Assembly (NCBI RefSeq): GCF_000959365.1
Contig: NZ_CP009556.1
Span: 2,418,001-2,482,000 of the forward strand
Direction: 5' to 3'
DNA: 64,000 bases
Source: Burkholderia oklahomensis C6786
Lineage (GTDB): Bacteria; Pseudomonadota; Gammaproteobacteria; Burkholderiales; Burkholderiaceae
In this document: positions 53,975-62,936 of the stretch, one piece after another
Layout: each line of letters starts with the position of its first letter
How positions within the stretch are numbered: the first letter of the stretch is position 1
Translations under genes and position numbers: made by a program
The notes under the pieces: model-generated
What the model was told of the DNA's origin: nothing
Database searches by the model: none
What the model saw: the letters and a program-made list of their open reading frames with translations, nothing else

Positions 53975-54277
53975 TTGAAATCGATCGTCGCCACCGCTGC
54001 CGCCGCACTCGTGCTCGCCGCACCGGTCGTCTCGTTTGCCCAATCGCCGAACGGCTCGCTCACGCGCGCGCAAGTCATCCAGGAGCTCGTCGATCTGGAA
54101 TCGGTCGGCTATCAGCCGTCGCGCGGCAACGAGACGACCTATCCGGACGACATTCAGGCCGCGCAGCGCCGTCTCGACGCGAAGCGCCTCGCCGCGCGCA
54201 AGGCCGCCGAGTCCGCGTACGGTCCGGCCGTCGCGGGCGCCGCGCAGGCCGGCAAGCCTGCGGTGAGCGCGCAATAA
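53975..54277 (+). CDS. DUF4148 family small exported protein
   Basis: A 100-residue protein with signal peptide ([20 protein letters not shown], cut at FAQ). It has the DUF4148 core: [20 protein letters not shown], then [18 protein letters not shown]. The family is abundant in Burkholderia, periplasmic or secreted, and of unknown function. A TTG start at 53975 with GGAGGT 5 bases before it is chosen; no ATG fits. Confidence 0.87.
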   Translation: MKSIVATAAAALVLAAPVVSFAQSPNGSLTRAQVIQELVDLESVGYQPSRGNETTYPDDIQAAQRRLDAKRLAARKAAESAYGPAVAGAAQAGKPAVSAQ

Positions 54278-54322
54278 GCAAGCATCGCTCGGGAGACGTC
54301 GGGCAAGGAGACATCACGGATG

Positions 54323-54351
54323 AAGGGGCGATGCGCGATGCATCGTCCCTT
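54323..54351 (+). terminator. Terminator of the DUF4148 gene
   Basis: AAGGGGCGATGC pairs with GCATCGTCCCTT (one G-T pair) around a 5-base loop, followed by a T-containing tract (TTTGCTGTTTG), 45 bases after the stop codon. Confidence 0.65.
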
Positions 54352-54390
54352 TGCTGTTTGCTGTTTGCTGTTTGCTGTTTGCTGTTTGCC
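54350..54390. repeat. Heptanucleotide tandem repeat (TTTGCTG)5 plus a partial unit
   Basis: Five exact TTTGCTG copies and a sixth partial copy directly abut the terminator stem. Outside any gene, it is a likely variable-number repeat. The remaining gap to 54650 holds no recognised gene. Confidence 0.85.
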
Positions 54391-54650
54391 GCTTCACCGT
54401 TGCGCTGCGCAACCGCTCCCCCCCGCATCGCTTCATTGCGCGGCCAATGCTGACGCAATGACGACGCAATGCCGACGCGAACACGCAGCGAATCCACCCC
54501 GCCCTCGACCGCGACGCGCAACGCCCCCTCGCGACACGACAGCGCAACACGCCGAGCCCGAAACGAAACCAGCCCGCAAGCGACACGACATGCGACGCGC
54601 CGCCGTCCATCAAGCACGGCGGCGCATCGCCCCGACACCGAAGGATTCGA

Positions 54651-55661
54651 TCAATGACTGAGCGCGTGCGCCGATTCGAGACCGACGTCGAGCGCCGCGG
54701 CAATCGCGCTTTGCGTCGCGTCGGATGCCTCGGCGCCGATCGCCGACAGCATCGCTTCGTCGCGCGCGATCATCTTCGGCATGTGGAAGCGCAGCGCGTC
54801 GACCCAGGTCCGCACCTTCGCGTCGATGAAGCGGCGCGACGGATAGAGCGCATAGACGTTCATCTTCTGCAGCCGATGCGCGGGCAGCACACGCACGAGG
54901 TTGCCGCAGCGCAGGTCTTCGATCGCCGCGTAGAGCGGCAGCATGCCGATGCCGATCCCCGCGCGGATCGCGACCGCGAGCGATTCGGCGGTATTGGTCT
55001 GCACCGGGCCATCGACCTTGATCTCCTCGGTGCCGTTCGGTCCTTCGAGCAGCCATTCGTGCGTCGGAAACGCGGGCGTGCGCAGCGTCAGGCACGCGTG
55101 CCGCGCGAGATCGCGCGGGGTGCGCGGCGCGCCGTGCGCACGCAGATACGCGGGCGTCGCGCACAGGATGCTGAACGTCGAGCCGAGCAGATGCGACACG
55201 AGCTCGGAATCGGGCAGCGACGACGCGGTCACGACCGCCATGTCGCTCGATCCGTCGAACAGGTCCGGCATCCGCTGCGACAGCGTGAGCTCGATCGACA
55301 CGTCCGGATGCTGCCCGCGGTATGCGGTCAGCGCAGGCAATACGTAATGCTGGCCGATGCTCGCGAAGCTGTGCATTCGCAGCACGCCCGCGGGTCGCTC
55401 GTGCGCGCAGCTCGCTTCTTCTTCCGCCTGATCGACGTCCGCGAGGATCTGCCGGCAACGCAGCAGGTAGCGCTCACCGGCGGGCGTCAACGCGAGACGC
55501 CGCGTCGAGCGGTTCATCAGACGCGTGCGCAGCCGGGCCTCGAGCTCGGACACCGCGCGCGACATCGCGCCCGTCGTCGAATTCAGCGATTGCGCGGCCG
55601 CCGTGAAGCTGCCCGCTTCCACCACGCGAGCGAACACCCGCATGTTCTGTAACGTATCCAT
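54651..55661 (-). CDS. LysR family transcriptional regulator
   Basis: A 336-residue protein with an N-terminal winged helix (MRVFARVVEAGSFTAAAQSL, TTGAMSRAVSELEARLRTRL, LTPAGERYLLRCRQIL) and a LysR substrate domain (IRAGIGIGMLPLYAAIEDL). ATG 55661 is used; the one at 55676 is an alternative. It is divergent from the FUSC efflux gene, the arrangement seen for AaeR and its aromatic acid exporter, so it likely controls that gene. Confidence 0.87.
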   Translation of the reverse strand: MDTLQNMRVFARVVEAGSFTAAAQSLNSTTGAMSRAVSELEARLRTRLMNRSTRRLALTPAGERYLLRCRQILADVDQAEEEASCAHERPAGVLRMHSFASIGQHYVLPALTAYRGQHPDVSIELTLSQRMPDLFDGSSDMAVVTASSLPDSELVSHLLGSTFSILCATPAYLRAHGAPRTPRDLARHACLTLRTPAFPTHEWLLEGPNGTEEIKVDGPVQTNTAESLAVAIRAGIGIGMLPLYAAIEDLRCGNLVRVLPAHRLQKMNVYALYPSRRFIDAKVRTWVDALRFHMPKMIARDEAMLSAIGAEASDATQSAIAAALDVGLESAHALSH

Positions 55662-55837
55662 TCGTGTCCGAAACATTCCGAAGAGTCGATATTGTCCTCC
55701 AGCGGAACACGCGCATTGTTGCCGCCACGGCAACTCAGGTTTCCCCGCGGTTGCGTTAATGCGCATGCGCGCGGCTCCTACAATCGGCGCCTCTCCGGTC
55801 GGGACTGGCATCGTCGCGCAGGCCGGAGACCCTCGAC

Positions 55838-58093
55838 ATGCGTCCGCCAGAAGCACTGCCACAAGCCATGAAGCACGAGCCCGCGCTACAGCGAATCCTC
55901 ATCGACCCGCAACGATGGCAGGAGCGGCTGCGAAGCGTCGGCGGGCTCGCGCGCGACTGGGCGGGCCGCGACGGCCTCGTCTGGCTGCATCTCGCGAAGA
56001 CGGTCGCGGCCGCGCTGCTCGCGATGGGCATCGCGATGCTGCTCGACCTGTCGCAGCCGCGAATCGCGATGACGACCGTGTTCGTGCTGATGCAGCCGAT
56101 GAGCGGGATGGTGCTCGCGAAGAGCTTCTATCGCATCGTCGGCACGGGCGTCGGGCTCGTCGCCGCGCTCGCGCTGGGCGGCCTGTTCGCGCAGCAGCCG
56201 GAGCTCTACATGGCGGGCATCACGCTGTGGGTCGCGGGCTGCATCGCGGCCGCCGTGCGCAACCGGCACTTCCGCTGGTACGGCTACGTGCTCGCCGGCT
56301 ACACGGCCGCGCTGATCGGCCTGCCCGCGGTGATGGCGCCGAACACGCTGTTCCTGTCCGCGCTCACGCGCGCGGCCGAAGTCGCGGTCGGCATCTTCTG
56401 CTCGGGCGCGGTCAGCGCGCTCGTGTTTCCCCTCAGATCGAGCGACGCGCTGATGCGCTCGCTGAACGCGCGGCACGCCGATTTCCTCGCGTTCGCCGCG
56501 AGCACGCTGGCCGGCTCGGTCGAGCGCGGCGATTTCGAGCGGCGCTTCGCCGATTTCGTCGACGGCATCGTCGGCTTCGAGGCGACGCGCGCGTTCGCGT
56601 CGTTCGAGGATCCGCACATCCGCGCGCGCAGCCGGCGGCTCGCGCGATTGAACAGCGAGTTCATGAACGCTTGCGCACGGCTCCATGCATTCCATCAGTT
56701 GCTCAGGCGGCTGCGCGCGAACCATGCGGTCGAAGTGCTCGCGGCGATCGGCCCGCACGTCGATGCGCTGCCGGTCGCGCTGTCCGCGCTGCGCGACGAT
56801 CTCGCGCGGCGGCGCGCGGCGCAAGCGCCCGCACCCACGCCCGCGCTCGTCGAGCTGAGCGCGTATCTCGCCGCGCTGCCGAAGCGCGCGCGCGCGTCGC
56901 GGCGCGCGGTCGAGACGCGCGCGCCCGCCGGCGTACTCGACTTCGACACCGCGATCGAGCTGCTCTACCGCTTCGTCGACGATTTCCTCGGCTATGCGGA
57001 GACGCACGCGTCGCTCGCGCTCGACAGCCACGTGCTCGAGCGCTCGGTCACGCGCTACGCGGTGAAGACCAACCGCTACTTCGTCGGCTTCACGTTCCTG
57101 CGCACGCTCGCCGCGATGGGCGCGATGAGCGCGTTCTGGATCGCGTCCGAATGGTCGAGCGGCGGGCTCGCGGTGATCGGCACTGCGATCGCATGCGCGC
57201 TCAGCTCGACCGCGCCGCGCGCGAGCCGCTTCGTCGCGCAGATGGCCGCGGGCGCGGCACTCGCGACGATCGCGGGCTATCTGTACATCTGTCACGTGTA
57301 TCCGAACATCGACGGCTTTCCGCTGCTGTGCGCGGCGCTCGCCCCCACGCTCGCGTCGGGCGCGTATCTCGCGACGCGCCCCGGCAAGTCCGGCTACGGA
57401 ATCGGCTTCGTCGTGTTCTTCTGCCTGCTCGCGGGGCCCGACAACGTGATCGCCTACGCACCCGATGCGCTGCTGAACAACGGGCTTGCGCTCGTCGTGT
57501 CGATGCTCGCCGCATCGCTCGCGTTCGCGGTGATCTTCCCCGCCGAGATGCCGTGGCTCACCGGCCGGATCACGCGCGACTTGCGCCGCCAGGTCGCGCT
57601 CGCATGCGGCGGCCCGCTGCAAGGGCTCGACCAGCGCTTCCAGTCGAGCTCGCACGATCTGATGTCGCAGCTGCGCAACCTGCTGATGAAGCGCTCGCGA
57701 CGACATCGCGACGCGCTGCGCTGGATGCTCGCGACGCTCGAAGTCGGCCACGCGGTGATCGACCTGCGCCGCGAGATGCAGTCGTTCACGGCCGCGCAGC
57801 CCGCACAGGCGCTGCGCTGGACCGTCCTGATCGACGCGGTGCGCGAGGCGCTGCCGCCTCTCTTCGAGACGCCCGACGCGCATCGGCTCGCGCGCGCGCT
57901 GAAGTCGGTCAATCTCGCGATCCGCGCGGTCCAGCACACGCAGCACCTGTGGTACGCGGTGCCCGGCGAGCACCGGCAGATGCAGCGCATCGTGAGCTGC
58001 CTGCACTTCATCCGCTGCGCGCTGATCGATCAGGACGCGCCGTTCAATCGCGGCTCGCGCGCCCGCGAGCGCGTGCGCGCAAGGCGCGGCTGA
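55838..58093 (+). CDS. FUSC/AaeB-type aromatic acid exporter
   Basis: A 751-residue inner-membrane protein. Two clusters of hydrophobic helices (about 50-200 and 410-560) flank and follow large soluble regions. TTVFVLMQPMSGMVLAKSFY, VGTGVGLVAALALGGLF and the second-half PGKSGYGIGFVVFFCLLAGP are FUSC family segments. Relatives export hydroxylated aromatic acids with a membrane fusion protein. Here no fusion protein or outer membrane partner gene follows, which is unusual. The LysR gene is divergent. Confidence 0.85.
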   Translation: MRPPEALPQAMKHEPALQRILIDPQRWQERLRSVGGLARDWAGRDGLVWLHLAKTVAAALLAMGIAMLLDLSQPRIAMTTVFVLMQPMSGMVLAKSFYRIVGTGVGLVAALALGGLFAQQPELYMAGITLWVAGCIAAAVRNRHFRWYGYVLAGYTAALIGLPAVMAPNTLFLSALTRAAEVAVGIFCSGAVSALVFPLRSSDALMRSLNARHADFLAFAASTLAGSVERGDFERRFADFVDGIVGFEATRAFASFEDPHIRARSRRLARLNSEFMNACARLHAFHQLLRRLRANHAVEVLAAIGPHVDALPVALSALRDDLARRRAAQAPAPTPALVELSAYLAALPKRARASRRAVETRAPAGVLDFDTAIELLYRFVDDFLGYAETHASLALDSHVLERSVTRYAVKTNRYFVGFTFLRTLAAMGAMSAFWIASEWSSGGLAVIGTAIACALSSTAPRASRFVAQMAAGAALATIAGYLYICHVYPNIDGFPLLCAALAPTLASGAYLATRPGKSGYGIGFVVFFCLLAGPDNVIAYAPDALLNNGLALVVSMLAASLAFAVIFPAEMPWLTGRITRDLRRQVALACGGPLQGLDQRFQSSSHDLMSQLRNLLMKRSRRHRDALRWMLATLEVGHAVIDLRREMQSFTAAQPAQALRWTVLIDAVREALPPLFETPDAHRLARALKSVNLAIRAVQHTQHLWYAVPGEHRQMQRIVSCLHFIRCALIDQDAPFNRGSRARERVRARRG

Positions 58094-58219
58094 CGCGCCG
58101 AACGATCGTTGTGCGAAATGGAAAGAAGCTCCCCAGGCCCGGCGATTAATCCAATCCGATCCGAGTCATATAGTTTCATCACCGTCACGCAAGACGGAAA
58201 ACCTCAAGGAGAAATTCAA

Positions 58220-58435
58220 ATGAAGTCGCTGCAAATCGCCGTCGTCGCGCTGTCGCTGTCCGCCGTCATGGCCGCCGCTCACGCGCAAGCCGCCGCCGAC
58301 GCGGGCCGGCAACCGGCGAACCGCACCGAGGCCGTGCAATCCGCCGGCCGCGTCCCCGCCGCGCATCAAGACCGCAAAGACCCGAACGAATGCGTCGGCC
58401 CGGTCAGCTTCTGCAACATCTACTTCGGCAGCTAA
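58220..58435 (+). CDS. Small secreted protein with C-terminal two-cysteine motif
   Basis: A 71-residue protein with a signal peptide (MKSLQIAVVALSLSAVMAAA, cut after HAQA). The mature part is a hydrophilic linker ending DPNECVGPVSFCNIYFGS, where two Cys seven residues apart could form a disulfide. AAGGAG lies 8 bases before the ATG, and a terminator follows 30 bases after the stop codon. No domain family is recognised. Confidence 0.78.
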   Translation: MKSLQIAVVALSLSAVMAAAHAQAAADAGRQPANRTEAVQSAGRVPAAHQDRKDPNECVGPVSFCNIYFGS

Positions 58436-58464
58436 GCGTCGTGCGCGCCGCGCTCCCGCCTGCA

Positions 58465-58493
58465 CGGAAAGCTCGCGAAGAGCTTTCCGTTTC
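58465..58493 (+). terminator. Terminator of the small secreted protein gene
   Basis: CGGAAAGCTC pairs exactly with GAGCTTTCCG around a GCGAA loop, followed by TTTC. Confidence 0.7.
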
Positions 58494-58607
58494 ATGACTT
58501 CAAGCTGTCAAATTCCTTTGCGAGACTGCGCGCTCGATTCACCGCCCGCGCAACGTCCCGACGAGCGGCGGTGCCTTCAAGCCGATCAGCCTTCGCTCCC
58601 CGTGTCG

Positions 58608-60257
58608 ATGAAACGTCGTCTCTCCCGCCTCCTCGCTCCAATTCTGCTGTGCGCCGCGCTCGCCGCTTGCGGCGCCGATGACGTGAACGGCGACGGCTCG
58701 CCGCCGTCCGCGCAGCCGAACCCGGCGCCCGACGCGCCCGCGTCGACGCCGTCCCCGGCGCCGGCAACGCCCACCTACTATCAGACGAAGACGCCTTATC
58801 GTCCGCAGCAGGACGCATCGACCTACGAAGCGCCGCCTGCGGGCTACGCGCCCGTCTATACGGAGATGGTCGCGCGCCACGGCTCGCGCGGGCTGTCCGG
58901 CTTCAAGTACGACGGCGCGATTTACGACATGCTGCAGAAGGCCGACGCCGACGGCGCGCTGACGCCGCTCGGCCGGCAGCTGAAGGCCGACACGTTCACG
59001 ATGATCAAGGCGAACGCGCTGCTCGGCTACGGCGTCGCGGGCATCTCGACGCCCGGCTACGGCAATCTCACGCAGGCCGGCATCCGCGAGCATCAGCAGC
59101 TCGCCGCGCGGCTGCTGCAGCGGCTGCCCGCGCTGTTCGACACGATTGCGGGCACGGCGGCCGGCAGCGCGCCGCGCAGGATCGTCGTCGTCAATTCCGG
59201 CCAGGATCGCGCAGTCGACAGCTCGACGTATTTCTCAGGCGCGCTCGTCGCCGCGCGCCCCGCGCTCGCGCCGTCGATCACGCTGCCGCCCGCGCCGGCC
59301 GGCTACCCGGAAGGCGCGCCCGTCGCGCAAGCCGCCGGCGTCAACCGCTTCCTCCTGTACTTTCACTCGCTGAAGCCCGCGACCGATCTCGTCACGTCGG
59401 CGACCGATCCGTATTACGCGACCTATCGCGACAGCGTCGCGTACCAGGCATACGGGAGCGACCCCGTCGTCGCCGCGAAACTCGATGCGATCGCGCAGTC
59501 GCCGCAGACGGCGCAGGTCGCGCAGACGGTGCTCGCCGGCCTCGTGACGCCCGAGTTCGTCGCGAAGCTCGGCACGACGGGCTACACGTTCTCGAACACG
59601 GGCACCTATGCATTCGCGTCGGCGGACGGCAAGTTCGGCAACACGGTCAAGGGCGACGGCAAGACGAAGATCAAGTCGGCCGCCGACGCCGCGAACGTGC
59701 TGTACAACCTGCTGCAGGTCGCGCCCGCGATGACGGCCGAGACGGGCGGCGTCGCGATGGAGCGCTACATCGCCGCGCCGCAGGCCGAGTACCTCGCATA
59801 TCTTCAGGACGCCGAGGATTTCTACGAGAAAGGCCCGGGCGTCGCCGAGGCGAATCCGGTCACGTACCGGATGGCGCAAGGGCTCGTCGACGACTTCTTC
59901 AACGAGATCGACGCGATCGCGCGCGGCGACCTGACGAACGCGGCGAAGCTGCGCTTCACGCACGCGGAGGTCGTGATTCCGTTCGCGTCGATCCTGAAGC
60001 TCAAGAACGTGTTCGCGCCCGCGCCGCAGGCGCAGACCTACTCGTACGCGAACAACCCGTGGCGCGGCGAGACGGTGTCGCCGATGGCCGCGAACCTGCA
60101 GTGGGACGTGTACCGCAACGGTTCACGGCTCATCGTGAAGATGCTGTACAACGAGCGCGAGACCGATTTCCAGGCCGCGTGCGACGACGCGCGAATCGCG
60201 CCCGGCAGCCGCTTCTACGACTACGCGGGCCTGAAGCGCTGCCACGGCTATAGCTGA
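58608..60257 (+). CDS. Histidine-acid phosphatase lipoprotein (MINPP/phytase-like)
   Basis: A protein of about 549 residues with a lipoprotein signal ending LAA-Cys21 and a Pro/Ala/Ser-rich linker (about 31-55). The catalytic motif RHGSRG lies at 90-95. The proton donor motif reads HAEV (FTHAEVVIPF), as in multiple inositol polyphosphate phosphatases rather than the HD of acid phosphatases. It probably removes phosphate from phytate-like substrates at the cell surface. Its 3' end overlaps the convergent peptidase gene by 10 bases. Confidence 0.83.
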   Translation: MKRRLSRLLAPILLCAALAACGADDVNGDGSPPSAQPNPAPDAPASTPSPAPATPTYYQTKTPYRPQQDASTYEAPPAGYAPVYTEMVARHGSRGLSGFKYDGAIYDMLQKADADGALTPLGRQLKADTFTMIKANALLGYGVAGISTPGYGNLTQAGIREHQQLAARLLQRLPALFDTIAGTAAGSAPRRIVVVNSGQDRAVDSSTYFSGALVAARPALAPSITLPPAPAGYPEGAPVAQAAGVNRFLLYFHSLKPATDLVTSATDPYYATYRDSVAYQAYGSDPVVAAKLDAIAQSPQTAQVAQTVLAGLVTPEFVAKLGTTGYTFSNTGTYAFASADGKFGNTVKGDGKTKIKSAADAANVLYNLLQVAPAMTAETGGVAMERYIAAPQAEYLAYLQDAEDFYEKGPGVAEANPVTYRMAQGLVDDFFNEIDAIARGDLTNAAKLRFTHAEVVIPFASILKLKNVFAPAPQAQTYSYANNPWRGETVSPMAANLQWDVYRNGSRLIVKMLYNERETDFQAACDDARIAPGSRFYDYAGLKRCHGYS

Positions 60258-61378
60258 GCGTCGTTCGTGCGCGGCCGCCACCCGGTCTCGCGCATCGCAT
60301 CGACGAGCCGCGCCGCGCCGAGCGCCTCGACGCGCACGCCGCGCGCCGCAAGATCGGTCGCCGCGACGAGCGCGTTGACGATCGCCTCCTCGACCGCTTC
60401 CGCCGCCGCGTCGAACAGCGCCGAGATGTGCGCGTCGGCGACCATCCGCACGCCGACCGTCGTCGGGCCCGAGCGCCCGTAGCTCGCGACCGGCAAGCCG
60501 GCGTTGCCGGTCGCGAACGCGACGAAGATGTCGCCACTCGAGTTGTCGGTGCCGCCGCCGACGCGCGCAAGGCCGACGCTCGCGCGCTGCGCGAGTCGCG
60601 TGCATTGATGCGGCAGCAGCGGCGCATCGGTCGCGAGCGTCACGACGATCGAGCCCATCCCGGGCTCGCCCGCCGCGGCGGGCTCGCTGAACGGCGAATG
60701 CGCGTCGCGCAGCACTTCGCCGACCGGGTAGCCCGCGACGCGCAGCGCGGCGCGCTGCCCGTAATTCGCCTGCACGAGCGCGCCGACCGTCCAGCCGCCC
60801 GCCGCATCGGCGACGACGCGCGACGCGGTGCCGATGCCGCCCTTGAACTCGTGGCAGATCATCCCGGTGCCGCCGCCGACGCAACCCTCTTCGACGGGCC
60901 CCGGACGCGCGGCCGCGAGCGCCTGCGCGACATGTTCGGCTCGCACGTGCTGCCCCCAGATGTCGTTCAGGAGTCCGTCGAAGGTTTCCATCACGACCGG
61001 CATGCACCAGTACACGTGCTCGCGATCGCGCGCGCCGCCCTGCTCGCGCTCGATCGCGATCAGCGCGTCGCGCACGACGCCGACGCCATGCGTGTTCGTA
61101 TAAGCGATCGGCGTCGTCAAGAGCCCCGCCTCGCGGATCCATTCGAGCCCGGTTGCATCGCCGTTGCCGTTCAGCACGTGAACGCCCGCGAAGCACGGCT
61201 CGTCGCGCGCGCGGCCGGCGCGCGGCTCGATCACCGTCACGCCCGTGTGCGCCGACGCGTCGCCCGCATCGACGTGCAACGTGCGATGCCCGACCCGCAC
61301 GCCCGCGACGTCGGTGATTGCGTTGAAGCGTCCCGGCTTGCCGCGGCCGATGCGGATGCCCAGATCTCGTGTGCGCAT
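60248..61378 (-). CDS. P1 family peptidase (DmpA/beta-peptidyl aminopeptidase-like)
   Basis: A 376-residue N-terminal-nucleophile hydrolase. ITDVAGVRVGHRTL, YTNTHGVGVVRDAL, GGGTGMICHEFKGGIGTASR and the self-cleavage region PGMGSIVVTLATDAPLLPHQ (Gly-Ser bond, new N-terminal Ser as nucleophile) match DmpA and beta-peptidases. It releases D- or L-residues or beta-amino acids from short peptides. It follows the amino acid permease gene by 29 bases, suggesting uptake and cleavage of a small peptide. Confidence 0.86.
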   Translation of the reverse strand: MRTRDLGIRIGRGKPGRFNAITDVAGVRVGHRTLHVDAGDASAHTGVTVIEPRAGRARDEPCFAGVHVLNGNGDATGLEWIREAGLLTTPIAYTNTHGVGVVRDALIAIEREQGGARDREHVYWCMPVVMETFDGLLNDIWGQHVRAEHVAQALAAARPGPVEEGCVGGGTGMICHEFKGGIGTASRVVADAAGGWTVGALVQANYGQRAALRVAGYPVGEVLRDAHSPFSEPAAAGEPGMGSIVVTLATDAPLLPHQCTRLAQRASVGLARVGGGTDNSSGDIFVAFATGNAGLPVASYGRSGPTTVGVRMVADAHISALFDAAAEAVEEAIVNALVAATDLAARGVRVEALGAARLVDAMRETGWRPRTNDAQL

Positions 61379-61407
61379 GCTGATGGTCCTCTCTCTCGGT
61401 TCGTTGG

Positions 61408-62814
61408 TCAGAGTTCGCGGAACGCCGTGCTGCGGCGCGCCCAGAGCGCATAGGTCGCGAGCGAGACGACGGCGAGTCCGGCGATGATGTACAGGTCGGT
61501 CGGCTTCGTCGCGGCGGCGATCGTCGTATACAGCGTATACCCGGCGCCCACGATCGCGACGACGGGCGGCAGCGGCCACCACGGCATCCGGTAATGATGA
61601 TCGACGTCGCGCCGCATCACGCGGCTCGCGAGCGCCGCGATGCCGACGGCGAGATAGATGAGCAGCAGCAGATCGACGGTGAACGCGGTCAGCTCGTCGA
61701 GGCTCGACACGAACACGAGGAGCGTCGACGGCACCGCGAGCGTCAGCGTCGCGATCCACGGCGACTCGAAGCGCGGATGGATGCGCGTGAACGCGCCGTT
61801 GCACGAGCGCGCCCACAACGCGTGGCGTCCGCTGCTGTACAGGAAGCGCCCGACCATGATGACGATCGCGATGATCGCGTTGAACACCGACAGGAAGATG
61901 CCGCCGCTCACGACGCGCGACACGCCCGGATTGCTGAGCGCGCGCACCACATAGCCGATCGGATCGGCGCTCTTCGCGAGCTCGACGAACGACGGCGCGC
62001 CGAGCACGATCGCGGTCAGCGGCACGAGTTCGACGACGAGGATCACCGCGAGCGAGCAGATCACGGCCTTTGCGATGTCGCGGTTGCCGCCCGCGAGATC
62101 CTCGGCGAGAAACACCGCCGCGCCGAAGCCGTTGTAGCAGAAGATCGCGGTGCCGACGGCCGGCATGATCGCGGCGAGCGTCGCGGGCACGAGCGCGGAG
62201 CCGTTCACGACGACCGGATGCACGAGCGCGAGCGCCGACCGATGCGGCTCGGAGAAGCCGAGATACGCGATCAGCCCGAGCACGAGGATCTCGATCACGA
62301 GGAACGCGCCGGTGATCCACGCATTGGTCCGGATGTTCAGGATTCCGAGAACATAGCTCGCGAGCACGATCGCGAGCGCGACCGACTGATTGCTGAAATG
62401 CGTGCCGAGCGCGGCGTTCAGGTAAGGCGCGGCGCCGCTCGCGAGCACGGCCGGGATGAACACGTTGACGGCGAGCACCGCGACGAACGTCAGATAGCCG
62501 GGCAGCGCGCCGAACACGCGCTTGACCATCACGTACTCGCCGCCCGCGCTGCGGTGCGCGGCGCTCAGCTCCGCGTAGCAAAGCGCGAACGCGAACGCGA
62601 GCAGCCCGCCCAGCACGAACGACATCACCGCGCCGCTGCCCGCCTGCTGGATCGCGAACGGCGCGATCACGAAGATCGAGCTCGCGGGCGTCACGCCCGA
62701 CACCGTGATCATCACGACGTCGCGCACGCCGAGCGAGCGCACGAGCGCATCCGGTGCGCGCACTTCAGCCGGCGCGGCGGACGCCACGCTCGAAGACTCC
62801 GATATCATCGCCAT
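61408..62814 (-). CDS. APC family amino acid/peptide permease
   Basis: A 468-residue protein with 12 hydrophobic segments. VSGVTPASSIFVIAPFAIQQ in helix 1, YAELSAAHRSAGGEYVMVKR and FCYNGFGAAVFLAEDLAGGN are typical of the amino acid-polyamine-organocation family. Proton-coupled import is likely. The start at 62814 has AGGAG 6 bases before it. It is the first gene of a pair with the DmpA-like peptidase gene. Confidence 0.87.
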   Translation of the reverse strand: MAMISESSSVASAAPAEVRAPDALVRSLGVRDVVMITVSGVTPASSIFVIAPFAIQQAGSGAVMSFVLGGLLAFAFALCYAELSAAHRSAGGEYVMVKRVFGALPGYLTFVAVLAVNVFIPAVLASGAAPYLNAALGTHFSNQSVALAIVLASYVLGILNIRTNAWITGAFLVIEILVLGLIAYLGFSEPHRSALALVHPVVVNGSALVPATLAAIMPAVGTAIFCYNGFGAAVFLAEDLAGGNRDIAKAVICSLAVILVVELVPLTAIVLGAPSFVELAKSADPIGYVVRALSNPGVSRVVSGGIFLSVFNAIIAIVIMVGRFLYSSGRHALWARSCNGAFTRIHPRFESPWIATLTLAVPSTLLVFVSSLDELTAFTVDLLLLIYLAVGIAALASRVMRRDVDHHYRMPWWPLPPVVAIVGAGYTLYTTIAAATKPTDLYIIAGLAVVSLATYALWARRSTAFREL

Positions 62815-62936
62815 CTTGCTCTCCTTTGCCGCGGGATTTTTGAACGCCCATACTCGGGCCACGCATGGAGCGCAGTCTAGGAAGCCAAATTGCGCGCCGC
62901 CATTCCCCCTTGGGGTTACGCCTAATCGGGTCGCAC

